Assembly (NCBI GenBank): GCA_050299855.1
Contig: JBNKWQ010000005.1
Location: forward strand, 1 to 64,000
Length of the DNA stretch: 64,000 bases
Direction of reading: 5' to 3'
Source: Hahella sp050299855
GTDB taxonomy: Bacteria > Pseudomonadota > Gammaproteobacteria > Pseudomonadales > Oleiphilaceae
Shown here: piece by piece, positions 1-7,805 of the stretch
How the letters are laid out: each line of letters starts with the position of its first letter
How positions within the stretch are numbered: position 1 is the first letter of the stretch
Translations under genes and position numbers: made by a program
Notes under the pieces: model-generated
The model's input: the letters and a program-made list of their open reading frames with translations, nothing else
Told to the model about the DNA's origin: nothing
Database searches by the model: none

Positions 1-2
1 TC

Positions 3-164
3 AACATCGATTACCACCTCCAGTACGACCACCACCTGTACTCTGTCCCGCATCATCTGGTCGGGGAGCGTGTGGAGGTGCATGCCAGCCGCACTTTAAT
101 TGCCGTATTCTTCCACAATAAGACGGTCGCCAGTCATGCCACGTCACAAGACCATTTAGCGTAG
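3..164 (+). pseudogene. IS21-family transposase (IstA) C-terminal remnant
   Basis: The frame is open from the window edge to TAG at 162-164 and gives 53 residues resembling the C-terminal part of IS21-type IstA transposases: the stretch beginning NIDYHLQYDHHLYSVPHHLV, then GERVEVHASRTLIAVFF and a VASHA motif. In intact IstA a further region follows the SH motif, whereas here the frame stops nine residues after it. It therefore looks truncated at the 3' end, and no istB follows. Only the last part is in the window, so the upstream state is unknown. Family call moderately sure; loss of function is inferred. Confidence 0.65.
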
Positions 165-176
165 GCATAGAGTTAT

Positions 177-518
177 TTACTCAAAACACGATTTTATGGC
201 TGCATTCATGCGTTTGCCTAAAGCACTTCTGTTCATAATTACTCGATTAAGAGTTTCTGAAGGATCAATTGTGTAGTCTTTTATAGGTGCGCCAATTTTA
301 ACCTCTTTCAAATAATTCCATGCATCCTCACAAATTGCTTCTGCAAATGATTGCATGAATTCTGCCTGATCCTTGTCTTCCTCGGTGCATTCATCGTCAT
401 CAGCAAGCTCTTCCATAAACTCTTTTACCATACTGACTTGCTTCATCGTGAGATACTTGAGTGCTTTATATAGCTCTTCTTTCACAATGTGCTCGTGTTC
501 GCTCTGTGTAATTGGCAT
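177..518 (-). CDS. hypothetical protein, 113 aa, acidic helical
   Basis: Not recognised. The product is 113 residues, soluble, with no signal peptide or membrane segment. It is rich in Glu, Asp and Lys with an acidic run around residues 38-50 (ADDDECTEEDKDQ) and probably mainly helical. The start is supported by a GGGAG ribosome binding site about 8 nt before ATG. It lies downstream of the broken tyrosine recombinase, on the same strand, after that gene's terminator-like hairpin, so it is probably cargo of the same accessory strip. No function is proposed. Confidence 0.6.
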   Translation of the reverse strand: MPITQSEHEHIVKEELYKALKYLTMKQVSMVKEFMEELADDDECTEEDKDQAEFMQSFAEAICEDAWNYLKEVKIGAPIKDYTIDPSETLNRVIMNRSALGKRMNAAIKSCFE

Positions 519-588
519 GATTGGCTACTCCCTACCCTCGAGTGAGTGTTTTTTAAAATAATAGCTGAATCGATCAACACGAACCAAA

Positions 589-624
589 TTAAGAAAGGTT
601 TCCTTGCCTCAGGTTAAGAAAGGT
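589..624. repeat. Short direct repeat TTAAGAAAGGT x2
   Basis: Two exact 11-bp copies at 589-599 and 614-624, 25 bp apart, lie between the 113-residue gene and the recombinase relic. They could be a regulatory or recombination site of the element, or chance. Confidence 0.4.
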
Positions 625-635
625 CCACTTCTGGC

Positions 636-663
636 CGAAGAAAGCGACCACTCCACTGGTCGC
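636..663 (-). terminator. Terminator downstream of the broken recombinase
   Basis: Perfect 7-bp stem GCGACCA/TGGTCGC (644-650 with 657-663) and a 6-nt loop, followed on the minus strand by a short T-rich run (TTTCTT). It sits 11 bp past the recombinase stop codon on the minus strand. Confidence 0.55.
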
Positions 664-673
664 CAGTTATTCG

Positions 674-977
674 CTAGACTTCAGTTTGTTCCGCCATTTT
701 CAATGCATCGTCCACCTCAATCCCCAGATACCTGACGGTGCTTTCTATTTTCGTATGCCCTAAAAGAAATTGAACTGCGCGGAGATTCTTAGTTTGCTGA
801 TAGATAAGAGTAGCTTTCGTTCGGCGCATGGAATGCGTTCCTAAACAATTGGGTCTAACCCGATTATTGAAACCCAGTCTTTAACCAGACGGAAATACTG
901 ACGGGTAGAAAATAGGCTTGGTACGGTCAACTCGACTGGGGAATAGATAGATCCTAGACCAGATTGACGAATCCAGG
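674..977 (-). pseudogene. Tyrosine recombinase/integrase, 3' part (split by IS66, frameshifted)
   Basis: C-terminal part of a small tyrosine recombinase. Near the 5' side one frame encodes FSTRQYFRLVKDWVSIIGLDP and ends at a stop at 841-843. One base shifted, the protein resumes as LGTHSMRRTKATLIY, then LLGHTKIESTVRYLGIE and ends AEQTEV. The H-x-x-R box (HSMR), the GHT box and the tyrosine of TVRYL are all visible, so the catalytic half is present but out of frame. The 5' part of the same gene lies at 3457-3750, beyond the IS66 insertion. When the two parts are joined at the target duplication, the reading continues as STWIRQSG. The gene is doubly broken. Confidence 0.88.
970..977. repeat. 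Target site duplication, left copy (AATCCAGG)
   Basis: The 8 bp AATCCAGG directly precede the left end of the IS66 element and recur directly after its right end. An 8-bp duplication is normal for IS66-family elements. Confidence 0.93.
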
Positions 978-1063
978 GTAAGGGCCAAAGAATCAGCCCC
1001 CTATATTCCCTGACCTGACGCCGACACACTGATTCCATTCTCACCAACACAGAGGAATCAGCA

Positions 1064-1366
1064 ATGGCACCCCAAGAGCGCAGCCACTTCTGGCAACAAC
1101 AAGTTTCCGACTGGCAGGCCTCCGGCCTCTCCGGACAAGCCTTCTGTAAACAGCAGGGGCTCTCCTATCCCCAGTTTCTATACTGGCGTCGTAAACAGAA
1201 TAAGGCCCGTTCGAATCAGCCGGATTCTGCCGCCGGATTTGCCAGGGTCGTGCGGACTTCCCCCGCGACCGGCGAACTGACGCTCTCGCTGCCCGGCGGC
1301 CTGTCGATCACCGGTCTGCATGCCGGCAATGTCGAGCTGTTGGGCGCCATTCTGAGGCAGCTGTGA
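1064..1366 (+). CDS. tnpA: IS66 family accessory protein TnpA
   Basis: First gene of the IS66 trio, 100 residues. The N-terminal part has the typical helical DNA-binding-like segment (FWQQQVSDWQASGLSGQAFC, then KQQGLSYPQFLYWRRK), followed by a basic linker and a C-terminal segment ending GNVELLGAILRQL. The family's TnpA is needed with TnpB for efficient transposition; its exact role is unclear. The start is the ATG at 1064, about 86 bp inside the left end, with an AGAGGAAT ribosome site upstream. Its stop TGA overlaps the start of tnpB. Confidence 0.93.
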   Translation: MAPQERSHFWQQQVSDWQASGLSGQAFCKQQGLSYPQFLYWRRKQNKARSNQPDSAAGFARVVRTSPATGELTLSLPGGLSITGLHAGNVELLGAILRQL

Positions 1367-1731
1367 TGCGGCCCCGTTACCTGCGTCCGGCGTTGGAGAC
1401 ACCCCTGATTTACCTCTACCGAACCCCGGTGGATTTCCGTAAGCAGGTCAATGGTCTGGCGGCATTGGTCGAACAGGAGCTGGGCCACAGTCCCTTTACC
1501 GGGGCGCTCTATGCCTTCACCAATCGCCACCGCAACAAGATCAAGTGCCTGATGTGGGAAGACAACGGCTTCGTGCTCTATTACAAGTCCCTGGCCGAGG
1601 AAAAATTCCGCTGGCCGACCCTCGGAGAGGAGTTGCTGTCGCTGACCGGCGAGCAGATCAACTGGCTGCTTGACGGCGTCGATATCACCCTGCTGCAGGG
1701 GCATAAAACTTTATACGAGTCGGTCAATTAG
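1366..1731 (+). CDS. tnpB: IS66 family accessory protein TnpB
   Basis: TnpB (Orf2) of IS66 elements, 121 residues. Hallmarks are PVDFRKQVNGLAALVE, GALYAFTNRHRNKIKCLMWE and DNGFVLYYKSLAEEKFRWP. I chose ATG at 1366 because it overlaps the tnpA stop in a TGATG arrangement, a common sign of translational coupling; a GTG one codon upstream is the alternative. It acts with TnpA and the DDE transposase TnpC. Full family length with no defects seen. Confidence 0.94.
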   Translation: MRPRYLRPALETPLIYLYRTPVDFRKQVNGLAALVEQELGHSPFTGALYAFTNRHRNKIKCLMWEDNGFVLYYKSLAEEKFRWPTLGEELLSLTGEQINWLLDGVDITLLQGHKTLYESVN

Positions 1732-1777
1732 CCCCTGAACCCGTGCGTCAGGGCGTTGTTCTTGTTATCCTTTCGTG

Positions 1778-3427
1778 ATGAAAACGACGCCCGGAAATCC
1801 CTTCAACTCAACCGACTACAGCGGCCTGTCCAACGCCGACTTATTGTCGGTGATTGCGGATTTCCAGCGACAGCTTGCGTCCCAAGACGAGACGATTCAC
1901 TCGTTAGACCATTCACTTCAAGCCCAGGATAAAGCGATCAAGCAGCGCGATCGCTACATTGCCCTGCTCGAAGAGCAGTTGCGGTTGAAGAAAGCCCAGC
2001 AGTTCGCTGCCAGCAGCGAAAAACACGCCCACCAGATCCACCTGTTCGATGAAGCCGAAATGGAGGCCGAGATCGAGGCGCTGCGGGAGCAGTTGCCGGC
2101 GGACCTGGTGGAGGACACCGTCCCCAAAGCGACCAAGCAGCGTCGTCAACGCGGCTTCTCCGACAAGCTGATCCGTCAGCGCGTTGAACTGCTCCTCAGC
2201 GAAGAAGAGAAAGCCGGTGCCGGCAAGACCTTCTTCACCAAGGTGAAAGAGGAACTGCTGTACATCCCGGCCCAGTTGAAGGTGCTGGAGTTCTGGCAGG
2301 AAAAAGCGGTGTTCGACCATGATGGCAACGAGGTGATCGTGGCAGCCAAGCGCCCTGTGCATCCGCTGGGCAAATGCCTGGCCACCACCTCTCTGCTGGC
2401 CTATATCATCACTTCGAAATATGCCGATGGGCTGCCGCTGTATCGTCTGGAACAGATGCTCAAACGGTTAGGGCATGAGGTCAGTCGCACCAGCATGGCC
2501 CATTGGGTGATCCGGTTGGATGACCTGTTCCGGCCGCTGATGAATCTGATGAGGGAGGTCCAGAACAGTGGGCGCTACCTGCAGGCGGACGAGACCCGGA
2601 TCCAGGTGCTCAAGGAAGACGGCAAAACCGCCCAGTCCGACAAATGGATGTGGGTCACCCGCGGCGGCCCACCGGATCAACCCTCGGTGTTGTTCGACTA
2701 TGATCCTTCCCGTTCGGGAAGTGTTCCCGTGCGTCTGTTGGACGGCTTTAGCGGCATTCTGCAGGCGGATGGCTACTCCGGCTATGGTCAGGTATGCCGT
2801 GACAACGGGATCACCCGGATCGGCTGTTGGGATCACGCCCGCCGCAAATTTATCGAAGCGACCAAGGGGCGCTCGACCGGCAAAGCTTCAAAAGGCAAAG
2901 TTACCAAGGCCGAGCTTGCCCTGGTTTACATCCGTAAACTCTACGCGATTGAACGTGAAACCCGGGAACACAGTGAGGCCGATCGGCACCGGGTTCGACA
3001 GACCCTCAGCCTGCCGCTGCTGCATGAGTTCAAAACCTGGCTGGACAAGAATGTCGGGAAAGTGATGAAAGACTCGCTCACCCGCAGGGCGATGGAGTAC
3101 ACCCTAAACCAATGGCCTTACCTGGTGGGCTATTGTGAGCGAGGCGACCTGCACATCAGCAACGTGCTGGCCGAGAATGCGATCCGACCCTTTGCCGTTG
3201 GCCGCAAGGCCTGGCTGTTTGCCGATACCAAACAAGGCGCGAGAGCCAGTGCCACCTGTTACTCCCTGATCGAAACGGCCAAAGCCAACCAACTGGAACC
3301 ATCGGCGTATATCCAGCATGTTCTGGATCGGATTGGTGAGGCGGATACGCTGGAGAAACTGGAAGCCTTGTTGCCATGGAATGTGGATCTGTCACCGGCT
3401 TCAAAAAAAGTGGCTCAGTATGGGTAG
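1778..3427 (+). CDS. tnpC: IS66 family DDE transposase TnpC
   Basis: The transposase of the element, about 549 residues. An N-terminal coiled coil (about residues 25-75, ending LRLKKAQQFAASSEKHA) precedes the catalytic core. Candidate catalytic acids are Asp in QADETRIQV (near residue 270), Asp in QADGYSGYGQ (near 331) and Glu in LAENAIRPFAVGRKAWLF (near 466); the CWDHARRKF motif of the family is also present. The CxxC zinc-binding cysteines of many IS66 TnpC proteins are not seen here, which fits a subgroup rather than damage. The frame is unbroken and ends 29 bp before the right end. Confidence 0.95.
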   Translation: MKTTPGNPFNSTDYSGLSNADLLSVIADFQRQLASQDETIHSLDHSLQAQDKAIKQRDRYIALLEEQLRLKKAQQFAASSEKHAHQIHLFDEAEMEAEIEALREQLPADLVEDTVPKATKQRRQRGFSDKLIRQRVELLLSEEEKAGAGKTFFTKVKEELLYIPAQLKVLEFWQEKAVFDHDGNEVIVAAKRPVHPLGKCLATTSLLAYIITSKYADGLPLYRLEQMLKRLGHEVSRTSMAHWVIRLDDLFRPLMNLMREVQNSGRYLQADETRIQVLKEDGKTAQSDKWMWVTRGGPPDQPSVLFDYDPSRSGSVPVRLLDGFSGILQADGYSGYGQVCRDNGITRIGCWDHARRKFIEATKGRSTGKASKGKVTKAELALVYIRKLYAIERETREHSEADRHRVRQTLSLPLLHEFKTWLDKNVGKVMKDSLTRRAMEYTLNQWPYLVGYCERGDLHISNVLAENAIRPFAVGRKAWLFADTKQGARASATCYSLIETAKANQLEPSAYIQHVLDRIGEADTLEKLEALLPWNVDLSPASKKVAQYG

Positions 3428-3456
3428 GGCAAGTACGTCGATTTAGCGGCGCTTAC

Positions 3457-3464
3457 AATCCAGG
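3457..3464. repeat. Target site duplication, right copy (AATCCAGG)
   Basis: Exact copy of the 8 bp at 970-977, directly after the right inverted repeat of the IS66 element. Confidence 0.93.
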
Positions 3465-3750
3465 TAGAAAGAGAATTTCTGGTGACTTCAGTAATTTCGA
3501 ACCATACAGGCTGATAGGTCATCTGATGCATAATCACGGCACGATAGCCAACGGCGCCACCTGTGGCTATATCACCTACCTTCAGTTTGGTGAGGTCACA
3601 GGAAAGCAGTTTACTGTCTATGGCCAAGTTAAATAATACTAAGTCTCGTACCTTATAAAAGAGTTCTAAACTGATGCGTATAGACCAAATCTCCTTCTTC
3701 TTAAGAGGTGGTCGCTGACCAACACGCCAAGCGGCCTCCAGTGCCTCACC
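3457..3750 (-). pseudogene. Tyrosine recombinase/integrase, 5' part (split by IS66)
   Basis: Minus-strand open frame encoding the N-terminal part of the recombinase whose C-terminal half lies at 674-977. It reads KEIWSIRISLELFYKVRDLV, then LFNLAIDSKLLSCDLTKLKV and WFEITEVTRNSLSTW before running into the IS66 end. This matches the order of short single-domain integrases common on gammaproteobacterial accessory DNA. The frame begins at a stop at 3751-3753 without a convincing start codon, so the true 5' end may also be damaged. Confidence 0.85.
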
Positions 3751-3836
3751 CTACAGACATTAACAATTCTTTATTCATCTTTCGTTCATCTTCGTGCTGT
3801 AGTCTATAAGTGCGTCCTTCAAATTTGGAGATTTCA

Positions 3837-4115
3837 ATGAAACGACTAATACAGCCAATTGTAATTGCCTTTTTAGTTGGTGGGGCATCGATCGTGTTCG
3901 CTAATGATAACGCTCTGAAAGATTATGGAGTCGAAAAACAAACCCGTGATGTGGGTGATGAGCGTATAGAGACATATAAGAAAGAAATCTCCAATGATAA
4001 AGGCGTCTATTTCGAGACGCGACGCGAGTTTAAAAATGATGGGCCTCGAGAGTCCGCTGCCAATGAAAAGCCAAATAGCGGCTCTAAGGGATTTGGAGTT
4101 TACGTAGAATTCTAA
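3837..4115 (+). CDS. Small exported protein, 92 aa
   Basis: Not recognised. The start is the ATG at 3837, preceded by TTGGAG 6-9 nt upstream; a GTG 27 bp further up is less likely. A signal peptide is clear (MKRLIQPIVIAFLVGGASIVFA, cut before NDN). The mature part of about 70 residues is hydrophilic and charged (DYGVEKQTRDVGDERIETY), with a C-terminal GSKGFGVYVEF. No cysteine, so probably a soluble periplasmic protein. It is alone between the integrase relic and an AT-rich non-coding stretch, so it probably belongs to the accessory strip. Confidence 0.65.
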   Translation: MKRLIQPIVIAFLVGGASIVFANDNALKDYGVEKQTRDVGDERIETYKKEISNDKGVYFETRREFKNDGPRESAANEKPNSGSKGFGVYVEF

Positions 4116-4188
4116 TGACTCGCATTGTTTCCGGCCCGCAATAAGTTTTTGATGCTGCCAGGAATATTTTAGTCTTTAGAGAGGATAG

Positions 4189-4217
4189 ACCCACTAAGCG
4201 CCTAGCGTTTGGTGGGT
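4189..4217. other. Long hairpin downstream of the small exported protein
   Basis: 13-bp stem pairing ACCCACTAAGCGC (4189-4201) with GCGTTTGGTGGGT (4205-4217), two positions being G-U pairs in RNA, with a 3-nt loop. No T run follows on either strand, so it is not a typical intrinsic terminator. It could stabilise an mRNA 3' end or be a recombination or protein site. Confidence 0.5.
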
Positions 4218-4580
4218 GGGAAGATTTCAAAATGGCGTTGGGAATCTATAATCGCAGCCATTCGCCACATATTGTGGTACAGATACCGTGAATTTTATCC
4301 AAACTATTTCGTACCAACCGCTCTGCCACCCACTTGTACGGTTAAACTCCCCGCCTCCCCTGGTAAAAAGACGTAAACTAACTTCGCTCAAAGACACGTT
4401 TGTAACGAGTAAGCCCCCTAGGTTGCCTTCTTGTCCCTTAGGGGCGTTATTCAGAACTTCCCTAGTTCTTTCCAACGGCCTCCGGGTAGTGGAGCTGTAA
4501 TAGGCATACTTCCGAATGCCGGACTAGTTATCGTTCCACGAGGTTAATTATAACCGCCTGAATTTAAATAATAAATTTAA
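4218..4580. other. Non-coding stretch
   Basis: I see no supported gene. An open frame on the minus strand (4227-4475) has low-complexity composition, no ribosome site and no recognisable motif. A short weak hairpin GGCAT/ATGCC occurs at about 4503-4520. Confidence 0.4.
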
Positions 4581-4723
4581 AAGTATGATACTTTTTTGTA
4601 TGGAAATTTTGGCTTTGTAAGTAAGGGCCCTCGATTAAGTATGATACTTTTAGATTCTGGCTAAATGGTCACCATAATAAAATCAAAAGGTTAGAAGATA
4701 TTAAGTATGATACATTTTTGTAT
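4581..4723. repeat. Three copies of AAGTATGATAC near-palindrome
   Basis: Copies at 4581-4601, 4637-4650 and 4703-4723. The core AAGTATGATACTT is palindromic except at its centre in the first two; the third reads AAGTATGATACAT. Copies 1 and 3 agree over 21 bp except one base, including the tail TTTTTGTAT. Spacing is 56 and 66 bp. The surroundings are AT-rich and have no gene. These look like protein-binding sites (repressor operators or partition-like repeats), but no adjacent gene starts here: the nearest gene ends at 4761 on the minus strand. Confidence 0.75.
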
Positions 4724-4760
4724 TCCCACAGCAATGTCCATAAAATTTCCGTCGTCCTGC

Positions 4761-5975
4761 TCAACCTGTCAGATTATTGATGATTGTCGCGATCACCTCG
4801 TGTAAGGGCTGTGCCATGGTGGTTTGGTACTGCCCCCGTATCCTTTGGCAGTTTGCGTGAATGGTTGGATTCTCGGCCACCGCCAGTATCTGCTGATCCA
4901 GCGACTGCTGTTCCGCTGGAAGGGTCAGGTAATCGCCGATACCGGCCCGTTTCACTGCCATACTGGTGGAGAGGTTTTCCATGTGAAACGGCAAGTTCAA
5001 CGACGGCACGCCAAAGGTCAGAGCGTTGGCGATGGTGCCAATGCCCCCATGATTGATTAACAATCGGCAGCCCGGCAGAATCTGGGCAAGATCCAGCAAA
5101 TGATTAAAGACCGTTAAATCCCTGGACTGCCATTGATCAACCCGGTCCCGGCTCAATCCTGGGCAACTGACCACTACCGGTACTGAGAGCCTACTCAGGG
5201 CGTCCAGAATCAAATCAAGGTGGGAGTACTGGGGTTTCAGATAGGCGAATATCCCTGCTCCTTTTGTGGCCATTGAGGTGTGATTGACTCCCATCAATGG
5301 AAAGGGGCGATAGACAGCCCCCTGTTCTCGGAGTTCCGCATAGATATCCAGTTCCCGGTGGTGATGGAAGAGATGGGCATCAGTCTGGTTCAGATCGGAC
5401 AGATAAGATATTGGGCAAAGCTTTAGTTTTTCCAGCACAGTATTCACAGAGGACAGGCATAACTGTTCATGCTGTGACAGTGACTGTTCACTGACCGCGC
5501 CGAAATGCTGCCAGCTCCGGCCGCTACGTCCTGGCGGCTCTACAGAGAAGCCGCTGCCGACGGTAACAATCGGAAGCCCCAGGGAGCGGGCCGCAATATG
5601 AATGGTTGGGGCGTAATTGCTGAACACCAGCTCGGCGCCAGTGAATTCCAGCATTTGGCGCCAGGCCATAACCTGGCTTTCCAGGGTATCCGCTTGCCGA
5701 TAACCTTTGAGCAACAGCGCGTCGGCCAGGGAATGGACCGGGTACTTTCGCTGATAGCGCAATTGCCATACCGGTGCCTGTAAGAGGCGAGTGCGTTGAA
5801 GATCGAAGAAACGGTGAGCCTGGCTCAGGTCCTTGAGGGCCAGTATCGGTGCGGCCCCCAACTGTGACAGTGCCTGGTTCAGAATCGCCAGGGTCGCCAG
5901 ATGCCCCTGTTCACCGCCTAATTCCCAGGCGCATAAAACGTTCTTCAAGTGTGTCTTCCTTCGCTGTGGAATCAA
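4761..5975 (-). CDS. Glycosyltransferase, GT1/UGT-like (MurG superfamily fold)
   Basis: 404 residues, probably cytoplasmic, transferring a sugar from a nucleotide donor to an unknown lipid, natural product or cell-surface acceptor. The GT-B fold is suggested by an N-terminal glycine-rich loop (ENVLCAWELGGEQGHL-like, residues 12-27) and by the C-terminal donor site motif LLINHGGIGTIANALTFGVP near residue 310, followed by NLPFHMENLSTS, as in macrolide and UDP-glucuronosyl type transferases. Acceptor and donor cannot be read from sequence. It is a single gene; the divergent neighbour at 6112 encodes an outer-membrane protein, which may or may not be its substrate. Confidence 0.82.
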   Translation of the reverse strand: MIPQRRKTHLKNVLCAWELGGEQGHLATLAILNQALSQLGAAPILALKDLSQAHRFFDLQRTRLLQAPVWQLRYQRKYPVHSLADALLLKGYRQADTLESQVMAWRQMLEFTGAELVFSNYAPTIHIAARSLGLPIVTVGSGFSVEPPGRSGRSWQHFGAVSEQSLSQHEQLCLSSVNTVLEKLKLCPISYLSDLNQTDAHLFHHHRELDIYAELREQGAVYRPFPLMGVNHTSMATKGAGIFAYLKPQYSHLDLILDALSRLSVPVVVSCPGLSRDRVDQWQSRDLTVFNHLLDLAQILPGCRLLINHGGIGTIANALTFGVPSLNLPFHMENLSTSMAVKRAGIGDYLTLPAEQQSLDQQILAVAENPTIHANCQRIRGQYQTTMAQPLHEVIATIINNLTG

Positions 5976-6111
5976 TCCGTATCCTGGGATACTCGCCTAT
6001 AGCATTAACTCGCCAATAACATTAAAGAGTAATACCCGGTGCGTATATTACACTTTGGCAAGTCCCTGACAAAAAGTTACAATTGCCCGATTTTGAATTT
6101 TACTTAAGTCG

Positions 6112-7737
6112 ATGGAAACCCCTATGTTAAAGGATAAACGTTTACCCTATGTCGTTTTTACGACGGCACTGGCTGGCAATGCTATTGCCGCTTTTCCGGT
6201 AGCAGTTGATGATACTGCTACAACACAGGAAGACACAGCAGTTGTCATTAGCGTATTAAATAATGACTCCGATGCTGACGGCGACCCCAAAGTTATTATT
6301 GATGCGACAGATCCGGCTAATGGCCAGGTAACCTGGGATATGGAGTCTGAAACTATCACTTACACGCCAAATGCTGGATATTCAGGGGAAGATGTTTTTA
6401 CTTATTCAATACAGTCTTTTCCAGAGTATGGTTCGGAAGTTCCAGAGACAGATACGGCCACAGTAACTGTGACAGTGGAGGCTGCTCCTGAGCCAGAACC
6501 CGTCCCTGAGCCAGAGCCCGTCCCTGAAGAAGCACCCCCTCTCGAATCTGAAGTGGCCAAACCCGCCAACAAAAAAGTTGCAGGTAAATTAGATAACGCC
6601 TGTGGAGAACTGACCTTGGGTGGCAGTGGCAACTTGAGTGATCGCTGTAACGCTCTCGACGATATTGCCCTCAATTCACCAGAACAACTGGAAGAAATTT
6701 TGACCCAGATCTCACCGGAAGAAATTCTGGCGCTGAAACGGGTAACTTCTGAATCAACCCGTATACAGATGGACAAGGTGAGCCAGCGCATGCAACAACG
6801 CAAAAGCGGTGGCCCTGGTGTAGCCGTCTCTCTCAACGGTTATGACCTGCCAATGTTCGGTGGTGCCGCGGGTGATTCGGCAAATTCCGATATAGGCGTA
6901 TTTGCCAGTGCCAACTATGCCAATGTAGAGCGGGAGTCCACTGATCTTGAGGCAGGTTATGATTACACCGCAACCGGCCTGACGGTGGGTATTGACCGTC
7001 GCTTCACCCCGGACTGGGTGGCAGGTGTCGCCGTTGGCTGGACCAAGCATGACCTCGAATATGAAAACTCCGCAGGGTCTGCCAAATCGGATCTGTATTC
7101 GGTGACCGCTTTTTCCACGGTGAACCTGCAAGGCATTAATATCGATGTGCAACTGGGTACCGAAAGGGGCGCGTTTAATACCCAAAGAAATATCAGCTAT
7201 CAGGAAACCAGTGGCACCTTTAATGCCAATATCAAGGGTGACACAGATGCCACCCAGTATTTCACCAGCCTGCAATTGGACTATCCCATTGCTTTTGATG
7301 CGCTGGAGCTGACGCCATATATCCGTGCTGACTATGTGCAAATGACGATAGATGCATTTGATGAGACCGGGGGCAATGGATATGAGTTGGCCGTGGCGGA
7401 ACAGACCCTCAAGCAGTACACCTTCAAGGGTGGATTGGATGTGTCTTATGTCATGAGCCAGGACTGGGGTGTGCTGATTCCCTATGCCGGGGCCAGTGCA
7501 GTCAACGAAACCAGCAACAATTACGGTACGGTTTCCTTTGTGTTTATTGAAGACCCGAACCAGGAGTCATTTGAACTGGGTTCTGAAGGTGAGGAAACTC
7601 TTTTCTACCAGGCACGGATAGGGGCCTCCGCCATATTTGCGCGGGGCTTGTCGGTCTTTGGCGACTATACCCAGATTCTGGGGTATGAAAATACCACCGC
7701 TTTCCAGATTAACCTGGGTCTGCGTTACGAACTCTAA
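6112..7737 (+). CDS. Ig-like domain autotransporter-type outer membrane protein
   Basis: 541 residues. A signal peptide (LPYVVFTTALAGNAIA, cut near residue 27) is followed by one cadherin/Ig-like repeat (AVDDTATTQEDTAVVISVLN, then DADGD and YTPNAGYSGEDVFTYS), a PEPEPVPEPEPVPEE linker (about residues 125-145), a helical segment with two cysteines 16 residues apart (ACGELTL...DRCNALDD), and a C-terminal autotransporter beta-barrel (about 260-541) ending LGLRYEL. The Ig part would be surface-exposed. A second ATG at 6124 with GGAAA upstream is an equally good start. The larger protein at 8693 has the same architecture, so the two are paralogues flanking a YbaK gene. No passenger enzyme motif is seen. 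Confidence 0.85.
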   Translation: METPMLKDKRLPYVVFTTALAGNAIAAFPVAVDDTATTQEDTAVVISVLNNDSDADGDPKVIIDATDPANGQVTWDMESETITYTPNAGYSGEDVFTYSIQSFPEYGSEVPETDTATVTVTVEAAPEPEPVPEPEPVPEEAPPLESEVAKPANKKVAGKLDNACGELTLGGSGNLSDRCNALDDIALNSPEQLEEILTQISPEEILALKRVTSESTRIQMDKVSQRMQQRKSGGPGVAVSLNGYDLPMFGGAAGDSANSDIGVFASANYANVERESTDLEAGYDYTATGLTVGIDRRFTPDWVAGVAVGWTKHDLEYENSAGSAKSDLYSVTAFSTVNLQGINIDVQLGTERGAFNTQRNISYQETSGTFNANIKGDTDATQYFTSLQLDYPIAFDALELTPYIRADYVQMTIDAFDETGGNGYELAVAEQTLKQYTFKGGLDVSYVMSQDWGVLIPYAGASAVNETSNNYGTVSFVFIEDPNQESFELGSEGEETLFYQARIGASAIFARGLSVFGDYTQILGYENTTAFQINLGLRYEL

Positions 7738-7766
7738 AACAGTAGGATTTAGAGGCATTCAAATAA

Positions 7767-7800
7767 ATAAGGGGTAGCAATGGGCTACCCCTTATTTTGT
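7767..7800 (+). terminator. Intrinsic terminator
   Basis: 12-bp stem ATAAGGGGTAGC/GCTACCCCTTAT with a 5-nt loop, then TTTGT, 30 bp after the stop of the Ig-like barrel gene. The AT-ended stem could also serve the convergent YbaK-type gene, which ends at 7806 on the other strand. Confidence 0.88.
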
Positions 7801-7805
7801 CCGAT

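Larger units (their letters stand above)
978..3456 (+). mobile_element. Complete IS66-family insertion sequence, 2479 bp
   Basis: The ends are imperfect terminal inverted repeats. The left end begins GTAAGGGCCAAAGAATC and the right end, read inward on the minus strand, begins GTAAGCGCCGCTAAATC; 13 of the first 20 positions agree, including GTAAG. The element carries the usual tnpA-tnpB-tnpC trio, all open, and is bordered by the 8-bp duplication AATCCAGG. It interrupts a minus-strand tyrosine recombinase gene. Intact genes and an exact duplication suggest a fairly recent, possibly still mobile insertion. Confidence 0.95.

Noticed and set aside
3376..3636. Plus-strand open frame of 86 residues over the IS66 right end
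   Set aside because: It spans the IS end and the antisense of the recombinase relic, which has real family motifs; shadow.
4227..4475. Minus-strand open frame of 82 residues in the AT-rich strip
   Set aside because: No ribosome site, no recognisable motif and skewed composition; treated as non-coding.
4581..4723. Replication origin or plasmid iterons
   Set aside because: No replication protein gene nearby, spacing uneven, and copies too few.
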